Positions 58,299-64,000 of a stretch of 64,000 nt of DNA are shown here, in pieces. Each line of letters starts with the position of its first letter. The first letter of the stretch is position 1. The position numbers were made by a program, and so were the translations under genes. A model generated the notes under the pieces. It ran no database searches. It was not told the DNA's origin and saw only the letters and a list, made by a program, of their open reading frames with translations. Origin of the DNA: Sphingobacteruim zhuxiongii (GTDB taxonomy: Bacteria > Bacteroidota > Bacteroidia > Sphingobacteriales > Sphingobacteriaceae); NCBI RefSeq assembly GCF_009557615.1, contig NZ_CP045652.1, forward strand, positions 3,286,001 to 3,350,000, read 5' to 3'.

Positions 58299-59747
58299 TT
58301 AGCCTTTTCCTTTATATATTTTTAATCGTTGCCCTATTTTCAAGTGGCTCCCTCGAATGTTATTATCCGATTTGATTCGACTTACGCTTGCACCACGATG
58401 CTTTCCTGCAATATCGGAAAGCGTATCCCCTTTTCTAACGGTATAAGAAACAAATGTCGGATTACTTTTACTTTTCGCCTTTGACGAAGTAGCAGCAACG
58501 ACATTCTTAACCATTTTAGCGTCCACTCCTTTACTTACAATCAAATTTCGACCAGAGATACTACTTTTTGCAGAAAGTCTGTTCCAGGCTCTTATTTGTT
58601 GCTCAGAGACCGCGTATTCTTTAGCAATACCTGCAATCGTCTCCCCTCGCTTAACTTGATGACGTTGTTCTTCTGTATTTTCCGAATTTGCTAAAGCCTG
58701 TATCACCTCTTCGCGCTGATTATTCAGTGCTGCATAGATCAATGAATCACTCATCTCCTCATGATAAGGAATGATCAGCCGACGTGGTTTCTCTGGAGAT
58801 CCAGAAACAATCGCACGCTTATATCCGGGATTCAATTGCTTTAGTAAATCTGTAGAACAGTTTAGACCTTCTGCAATATTCCCAAAACTTAGAGCCTTTT
58901 CCACCATCAACACCTTGTGATCTGTCATCAAATCATTCTGTGCAGGAACCAACCCGTATAACTCTGCATGATTTAAGACATACGTCATTGCAATAAATTT
59001 CGGAATATAGTTTTGAGTTTCACGCGGCAAGAATGGAGAGAGCTCCCAATAATTGGGGTTCACTAAACCCGAGCGTTGTATTGCTCTTCTGACACAACCA
59101 CGTCCGCAATTATAAGAAGCTAACGCTAACAACCAATCGTTAAATTCGTCATGTGCTTCTTTCAGATAAGTTGATACCGCATAGGTTGTAGAATAAACAT
59201 CTTTACGCTCATCCAAATTACCATCCATTGTCAAATTGTAAATCTTCGCTGTTCCGTAAATAAACTGCCAGGGGCCAACGGCACCAGAGGTAGATACAGT
59301 ATGCGGGTTTAAGGAAGATTCAACGACAGATAAATACTTCACTTCATCAGGAATTCCCTGTTCGGCGAAGATTTGGTCATAGATTGGAAAATAGTAAGAA
59401 CCTAACCCTAATAATTTCTCCATGTAGGGCTTATAATTTCTCGAAATATATTTATCGAGGTAAGCTTTAACACGATCATTATATTCTAATGGGATTGTTT
59501 TTTGAATCTTATTAATACGCTGTGCAATATTAACATCTTCGGCAGAGAACTCTGTGGTTCCCCCCGCCTTTTGTTTAACGGAATCTAGATGAGAGTGAAT
59601 TTGCTCTCGTTCCTTTTCCACTTGATCAATAACTTGGCTTTGAAATGTATCACTAAACGTATGCAAATCAGTACTGATTTCCTGAGCAACCGTTAATTTC
59701 AAAACACTTAGGCCTATTGTAACAAGAAAACTAATTTTTTTGTTCAT
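58299..59747 (-). CDS. MltD-like lytic transglycosylase with two LysM domains
   Basis: Lytic transglycosylases cut the glycan strands of peptidoglycan, leaving anhydro-MurNAc ends. The 482-residue protein has a signal peptide (1-21), an SLT domain at about 105-240 with catalytic Glu in VVESSLNPHTVSTSGAVGPW, and ALASYNCGRGCVRRA. Two LysM domains follow: HQVKRGETIAGIAKEYAVS (about 362-406) and SYTVRKGDTLSDIAGKH (about 434-478). The architecture is that of MltD. Confidence 0.92.
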   Translation of the reverse strand: MNKKISFLVTIGLSVLKLTVAQEISTDLHTFSDTFQSQVIDQVEKEREQIHSHLDSVKQKAGGTTEFSAEDVNIAQRINKIQKTIPLEYNDRVKAYLDKYISRNYKPYMEKLLGLGSYYFPIYDQIFAEQGIPDEVKYLSVVESSLNPHTVSTSGAVGPWQFIYGTAKIYNLTMDGNLDERKDVYSTTYAVSTYLKEAHDEFNDWLLALASYNCGRGCVRRAIQRSGLVNPNYWELSPFLPRETQNYIPKFIAMTYVLNHAELYGLVPAQNDLMTDHKVLMVEKALSFGNIAEGLNCSTDLLKQLNPGYKRAIVSGSPEKPRRLIIPYHEEMSDSLIYAALNNQREEVIQALANSENTEEQRHQVKRGETIAGIAKEYAVSEQQIRAWNRLSAKSSISGRNLIVSKGVDAKMVKNVVAATSSKAKSKSNPTFVSYTVRKGDTLSDIAGKHRGASVSRIKSDNNIRGSHLKIGQRLKIYKGKG

Positions 59748-59827
59748 AAGTAATTAAATACTGTCAAACTACTGGTTAGTTCTTCGCTTATCGTTGGCAA
59801 ATGGAGCCAAAGCTCTCGGATAGCTTG

Positions 59828-59878
59828 AATAAAAAAAGTTTCACTAAACTAGGCAAAGCTAGTCTAATGAAACTTTGT
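59828..59878 (-). terminator. Terminator of tatA
   Basis: AAAGTTTCA (59835-59843) pairs with TGAAACTTT (59868-59876); TTTTTTT follows on the minus strand. Confidence 0.8.
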
Positions 59879-59899
59879 AAATTTCTTTAATGTACGATA

Positions 59900-60115
59900 T
59901 TAACGTTGATTGTTAACTGTATCATTATTCGCGGTGTTACTTGGATTATTTTCCGCTTCAGGACCATCTTTTTGTCCTTCTTTGAATTCCTTAACACCTC
60001 TTCCCAATCCACGCATTAACTCAGGAATTTTTTTACCCCCGAATAATAATAACGCCAATACTACGATAATGATGATCTCGTTAGTACCGATAAATAATAA
60101 TCCCGATGTATACAT
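59900..60115 (-). CDS. tatA: Sec-independent protein translocase TatA/E
   Basis: This is a 71-residue protein with one membrane helix ([20 protein letters not shown]), then the conserved amphipathic helix ([14 protein letters not shown]) and an Asn/Glu-rich tail. The FG at the helix junction and the short length fit TatA. TatA forms the pore for folded proteins with twin-arginine signals, together with TatC, which is not here. A -7-like element CAAATATA (complement) lies at 60156-60163. Confidence 0.93.
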   Translation of the reverse strand: MYTSGLLFIGTNEIIIIVVLALLLFGGKKIPELMRGLGRGVKEFKEGQKDGPEAENNPSNTANNDTVNNQR

Positions 60116-60189
60116 ATTTCTTTAAATTTCTAATCTTTCAGTTTACTGTATCTAACAAATATAAATATTTATAATGGAAAACCATGTAA

Positions 60190-61467
60190 CTATCTTGCTA
60201 TCCATGAACTTGGATTCATCGCAGTCTGTCCGCGGAAAATGCTCAAATCCACATAGGAATACCCAGCATCTGGATCCGAATCCGTCGTTCCGATTGCAGT
60301 TCCTGTACTAATCTTTTGTCCTTTACGTACAGATACTGATTTTAAGTTTGAATATACCGATAGATATTCACCATGCTGCACGATAACCGCTGACGAACCA
60401 ATATTAATTACATTAATCACAGTACCTTCGAAAATTGATTTCACGGTAGCATTATCCCCTGTACGAATACGTATATAGTCATAGAAATCGCGAACGCCAC
60501 GCTCGACAGTAACATTACCATAGTTACGCACAATATTTCCTTGAGACACTGGCCATGGTAGACGACCTCTATTGGAGTTAAAACCAGCAGACAACTTAGT
60601 CGCTTCTGGTGTATTATTTAAAACTGAACTACCAGTTTTCTTTTCAATCTTCTTCTCAGCCTCTGCCACAGTAGTACCCGTCTTCTTCGCTTCAGCCTCT
60701 GCTAACCTTCTACGGCGTGCTTCCTCTGCCTTACGTGCTGCTTCGACTTCTCGAGCGATTGCTGATTTAATTGCGGCATCTAAGCGACGTTTTTCTTGTT
60801 GCTTTTTCGTTAACTGTCCTTTAAAGCCACGCTCCTCTTTTACAATCTGACTTAATTGTTGCGAGTGTGCGGCCTTATCTTTCGCAATGACATTACGCTC
60901 AGATTGCTGCTCTTTCAATAAGGATTGTTGGGTTTGTTTATCACGCTGAAGTTGAGCGAGCTTAAGTTCGATTTGCTTTTTATGTCCTTCAATCTCGGAT
61001 ACTTTGACTTTTCGAGCATCTGTAAATTGCTGCAAGTATTTAACGCGCTTGAAAGCCTGATTAAAATCCTTTGATGCAAAAATAAACATCATTTTGTTAT
61101 AGGAATTCTTATTGCGAAAGGCAAAGAGAATCATCTTCTCGTAATCCTGTCTTAATTTCTCCAATTCGTCTTTAAGCTTATCGACGATTTTATTATTGGA
61201 TGAAATATTATTATTGATAATTCGAAGTTCACTATTGATTGTCCCAATTTTATCCTCACGTAAATCTAACTGTTTACTCAATGCGGACACCTCACGTTGA
61301 GAAAGCAACTTCTCCTGCGTCTTGGCACTTAAAATCTTCTGAAGTTCAGCAATTTCCCTATCAAGTCGTTCTCTTTGTTTTTTTAACTCCAAGCTACTTT
61401 GACCATACCCAACACTGACAAAAAGAAATATTGAAAATATACTTAATACGATTTTTTTAAATTCCAT
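60190..61467 (-). CDS. EnvC-like murein hydrolase activator (degenerate LytM domain)
   Basis: The 425-residue protein has a signal peptide (1-22), a long coiled coil (about 24-265), and a C-terminal LytM/M23-like domain (about 300-425). The usual M23 metal ligands HxGxD and HxH are missing: RDFYDYIRIRTG and YSYVDLSIFRG stand there, and only VIVQHGEYLSVYSNL keeps a His. As in E. coli EnvC, this suggests an activator of an amidase rather than an enzyme. It lies between tatA and the DUF4292 gene. Confidence 0.86.
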   Translation of the reverse strand: MEFKKIVLSIFSIFLFVSVGYGQSSLELKKQRERLDREIAELQKILSAKTQEKLLSQREVSALSKQLDLREDKIGTINSELRIINNNISSNNKIVDKLKDELEKLRQDYEKMILFAFRNKNSYNKMMFIFASKDFNQAFKRVKYLQQFTDARKVKVSEIEGHKKQIELKLAQLQRDKQTQQSLLKEQQSERNVIAKDKAAHSQQLSQIVKEERGFKGQLTKKQQEKRRLDAAIKSAIAREVEAARKAEEARRRRLAEAEAKKTGTTVAEAEKKIEKKTGSSVLNNTPEATKLSAGFNSNRGRLPWPVSQGNIVRNYGNVTVERGVRDFYDYIRIRTGDNATVKSIFEGTVINVINIGSSAVIVQHGEYLSVYSNLKSVSVRKGQKISTGTAIGTTDSDPDAGYSYVDLSIFRGQTAMNPSSWIAR

Positions 61468-61575
61468 GAAACGCTAAATTCTTAATATCGTTTATTTTAA
61501 AACGTCCAAAAATAAGGATATACTTAATACGAAGTTAATAAAATAACAATTTTATTTCCGAATGAATCCCCGTAA

Positions 61576-62361
61576 TTATTTGATTTCCTTATATCTTGAA
61601 GGCACACTAAACGGCGTTTCAATTGCCGTATTGAACTCAGTCTTATTGTATAACATATCTGCTTTGACTGTAGATCCTGCGCCTTCAATGTTTAACGTGA
61701 AACGTTGAGGAAAATTATATCCGCTAATGTCAGCAAACTCGCTATAACTAGTTTCAAGCTTTTGACTTTTCCCTAACTCAATAAAATTAAAGGCAAATGG
61801 TCTATTTTTATTATTAACACCGTAATGAAATGTTAATCCATCTTTAATGCCGATCACTTGAACATCTTCTGTACTCGTAGCCACTTGTAATTGATCTGTG
61901 CGCAACATATCCACGGTCATATTTCCGACTAAAATATCCTGTAGCATACGGAAAGAAATTCCTTTATTCGTGTAATTATAGATATAAGAAAATGGTTTAG
62001 CAATATATTCCCCCTGAATCTTATTCATGATTTTAACGCTATCCGGAGTTATTAACACACGCGCAGCTTCAATACCTAATAAGGCTGTCACAGATATCCA
62101 TATAGACCTATCTCGATCCATACGTACGTTAACAGTAGCATTATGCGTCTCTTTACCAACCTGAACGTTTGCCTTCGCACGTCCACTGAAAGTATGAAAA
62201 TTAAGATTACTCAATTCGTAATTCTTCAACAACTCCGCTTCAGTTTCAGCCCTTGGAAGCGTGTTGTCTTTTTTTGCAACCTGCTTTTTACTCGAACAGG
62301 AAGCTATTACTAAAGTTAAAATGACTAATAAACTAATACTAGTCCAAATATTTCTTCTCAC
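61576..62361 (-). CDS. DUF4292 lipoprotein
   Basis: This is a 261-residue lipoprotein with lipobox LVIASC (Cys at 22). The remainder is beta-rich (FHTFSGRAKANVQVGKE; DRSIWISVTALLGIEAARVL) and resembles LolA/LolB-like DUF4292 proteins, found widely in Bacteroidota. A lipid- or lipoprotein-carrier role is suspected from the fold only. The start is GTG 62361, inside the end of the TPR gene (23-base overlap). Confidence 0.85.
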   Translation of the reverse strand: MRRNIWTSISLLVILTLVIASCSSKKQVAKKDNTLPRAETEAELLKNYELSNLNFHTFSGRAKANVQVGKETHNATVNVRMDRDRSIWISVTALLGIEAARVLITPDSVKIMNKIQGEYIAKPFSYIYNYTNKGISFRMLQDILVGNMTVDMLRTDQLQVATSTEDVQVIGIKDGLTFHYGVNNKNRPFAFNFIELGKSQKLETSYSEFADISGYNFPQRFTLNIEGAGSTVKADMLYNKTEFNTAIETPFSVPSRYKEIK

Positions 62362-64000
62362 TGATTTTTCGTTTTAATTTATCTTTGTCTACAGCGCTAT
62401 TTACATCGTTCAAAGTTTGTGCCTTCTCCCACTGCTTAATCGCCTCTTTGCTCTTGCCACTCTTCATTAAAATATCGCCGTAATGCTCAAACAATACCGC
62501 AGAAGGTTCTGAATTTTTCACTGCGCGCTCAATCCAATTAAGCGCCTCTTTGTATTGTCCTTTTTGAAATAGAACCCATGCATATGTATCTTGAAAAGTA
62601 CCAGAATTAGGTTCCAATTCATTTGCTCGCGCAGCGTATTCAGCCGCTTTATCTAAATTCTCTTTTCTAACAGACAAATAGTAAGCATAATTGTTCATCG
62701 CCGTTACATTCGTACTGTCTCTTGTTACAGCCTCCTCATAAGCAACATCAGAAGCCGACTCCATTTTGATTTCATGATACAAATCTCCTAAGCCTGCATA
62801 GATCATGGATTGAACAAATCCGTTCTCATTGGCGCTTTGATCTAATGCTCGTTCTAAATATTGACGCGCCTGTTCGTTATCTTTCTTAATAAAATGAGCC
62901 ATCCCAACAAAATAGGTAAGCACAGGGCTTCCCGGGTTGTGCGATAGCGCTTCATTTCCATGTTGAATAGCTTCATCAAGTTCGTTTAAATTTAAATCGA
63001 TGTTGATCAGTTTACTCCAAGCATCAATATGTCTAGGATTCATCCCAACAGTAGTTAAGAATAGCGACTTCGCCTGCGCGAGTTCACCCTTTTGCCACAA
63101 GATATCTCCCTTAAACATATGTGTATCAGGAATACGTGGATGTTTCAAGACTAACAGATTCGCTAATTCTTGTTTTTGATCAAGCGTTAACTTAGACTTT
63201 CCATTCAAAATAGTCATCATCACGCGATGCTTATCTAGAAAGTTAACGGTATTCGACTCAAAAGCCTTCTTCACATAATCAAAAGCCAGCTTATCCTTAT
63301 CAGCAACATTATATGCATCTGCTAAATCAAGATATAACAAATCATCTTTGCTATTAACTATTCCTCTATCTAAAACCGAAATCGCTTCCTTTGGATTCTT
63401 CTCATCCAAATATATATAGCTTAACGTACTATACACTTGACGAATTGGTGAATTCTTTTTATCCCAAACCTGAAGCACTTTCTTCGCTTCTGAAGGCTGC
63501 TTTAAGTCCATTAGAATTTCCGCCTTTAAAACATCCAGTGTATCAGACTCACCAAATTTGCCCTTTGTGATATCATATACCTTTAATGCTTCCTCTGACT
63601 TCTTGGCAGCATGCAGCAACATAATCTTCTCTCTATACAGTTGACCTCGATCACTGTGTTTGCTAATAACTTGATCAATTAGTCCTACAGCGGCATCAAA
63701 ATCCCCCTCCGATTTATAGAGTTCCATAAGATGGTTTCCATACACCAAATTAGAAGGATCAATCTCTACAGCACGTTGTGCTGCCGGAATCGCCACTTCG
63801 AAATTTCTTGCTTGAGCGAATAATAAAGATTTTGCGTAGAAGACCTCCGAACCCTGCGGATACTTTGCAAGGGTTTCTTCAATACTATTCAGTGCATTCC
63901 CGACATCACCACGTTTCAATTGCGTTTCTATAGCTGCGAGACTTTCTTTATATCCTGGTTCCTGTTTTAATTCTTGTTGCCCAAAAACGGACTGCCCTAT
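62339..64000 (-). CDS. TPR-repeat protein, runs off right edge
   Basis: The frame is open to base 64000, so the 5' end is missing; the residues there (IGQSVFGQQELKQEP) look like the end of a signal peptide. At least a dozen tetratricopeptide repeats are visible, e.g. SEVFYAKSLLFAQARNFEVA, GSPVLTYFVGMAHFIKKDNE and EHYGDILMKSGKSKEAIKQW. TPR proteins form scaffolds for other proteins. With the DUF4292 and EnvC-like genes it forms a cluster that recurs in Bacteroidota, presumably for envelope assembly. Function unknown. Confidence 0.85.
   Translation of the reverse strand: MGQSVFGQQELKQEPGYKESLAAIETQLKRGDVGNALNSIEETLAKYPQGSEVFYAKSLLFAQARNFEVAIPAAQRAVEIDPSNLVYGNHLMELYKSEGDFDAAVGLIDQVISKHSDRGQLYREKIMLLHAAKKSEEALKVYDITKGKFGESDTLDVLKAEILMDLKQPSEAKKVLQVWDKKNSPIRQVYSTLSYIYLDEKNPKEAISVLDRGIVNSKDDLLYLDLADAYNVADKDKLAFDYVKKAFESNTVNFLDKHRVMMTILNGKSKLTLDQKQELANLLVLKHPRIPDTHMFKGDILWQKGELAQAKSLFLTTVGMNPRHIDAWSKLINIDLNLNELDEAIQHGNEALSHNPGSPVLTYFVGMAHFIKKDNEQARQYLERALDQSANENGFVQSMIYAGLGDLYHEIKMESASDVAYEEAVTRDSTNVTAMNNYAYYLSVRKENLDKAAEYAARANELEPNSGTFQDTYAWVLFQKGQYKEALNWIERAVKNSEPSAVLFEHYGDILMKSGKSKEAIKQWEKAQTLNDVNSAVDKDKLKRKISEKKYLD

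Overview
The window is a stretch of a Bacteroidota chromosome, most likely from the Sphingobacteriaceae (Sphingobacterium-like). The evidence is low GC, promoters of the Bacteroidota type (TTTG / TAnnTTTG), a FtsZ with a long acidic C-terminal tail, split transketolase, CarboxypepD_reg-like and 'EVVVTG' sequences, a TamB-like giant protein, a DUF4292 lipoprotein and an Hc1-type histone-like protein. The genus is an inference. Almost everything is core chromosome; the only clear mobile element is one IS1182-family insertion sequence. No rRNA, tRNA, CRISPR or prophage genes were seen.

Layout. 1-2851: 5' part of comEC and, just upstream in the same operon, a secreted helix-hairpin-helix/beta-barrel protein whose last strand appears to be lost through a 1-base frameshift. 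3151-3813: an atypical SDR. About 3818-5635: the IS, lying between the SDR and gyrB (5681-7639). 7850-9607: an OmpH/Skp-like lipoprotein and a CorA-type transporter. 9602-11163: rpmH-rnpA-yidD-tsaB. Then mscL, a LuxR-type response regulator, a sugar isomerase/epimerase-like TIM barrel and an Hc1-like protein.

14330-30135 is a complete-looking division and cell-wall (dcw) operon on the minus strand: mraZ-rsmH-ftsL-ftsI-murE-mraY-murD-ftsW-murG-murC-ftsQ-ftsA-ftsZ, without murF or ddl. Three 10-bp TGTGGG repeats (MraZ boxes) precede it. A 13-bp sequence is shared between the mraZ upstream region and a palindrome in the ftsA-ftsZ gap.

30638-43805: aspS, a LutB-like iron-sulfur protein, a VWA lipid/envelope-type protein divergent from a sigma/anti-sigma pair whose anti-sigma partner ends in a TonB-C-like domain, then tsaD and tamB with overlapping divergent starts. 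44077-49951: split transketolase, a second ECF sigma operon (sigma, a membrane protein with six VPxxYF repeats, a Spy/CpxP-like protein), a class III aminotransferase and a Tat-exported SGNH hydrolase. 50473-56697: an RlmI-like methyltransferase and the thrABC operon (thrA is a fused aspartokinase/homoserine dehydrogenase), preceded by a short Thr/Ile-rich leader peptide and a classical attenuator. 57007-64000: an NlpC/P60 peptidase, a PyrR-like phosphoribosyltransferase, a LysM lytic transglycosylase, tatA, an EnvC-like protein with a degenerate LytM site, a DUF4292 lipoprotein and a TPR protein that runs off the right edge.

The most interesting points are the thr attenuator with its unannotated leader peptide, the frameshift beside comEC, the two sigma-factor cassettes with unusual partner proteins, the shared TTTTCCACA elements in the dcw operon, and a structured gene-free stretch at 49952-50472. 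No wholly new system is proven; the six-repeat sigma cassette is the best candidate for something not described.
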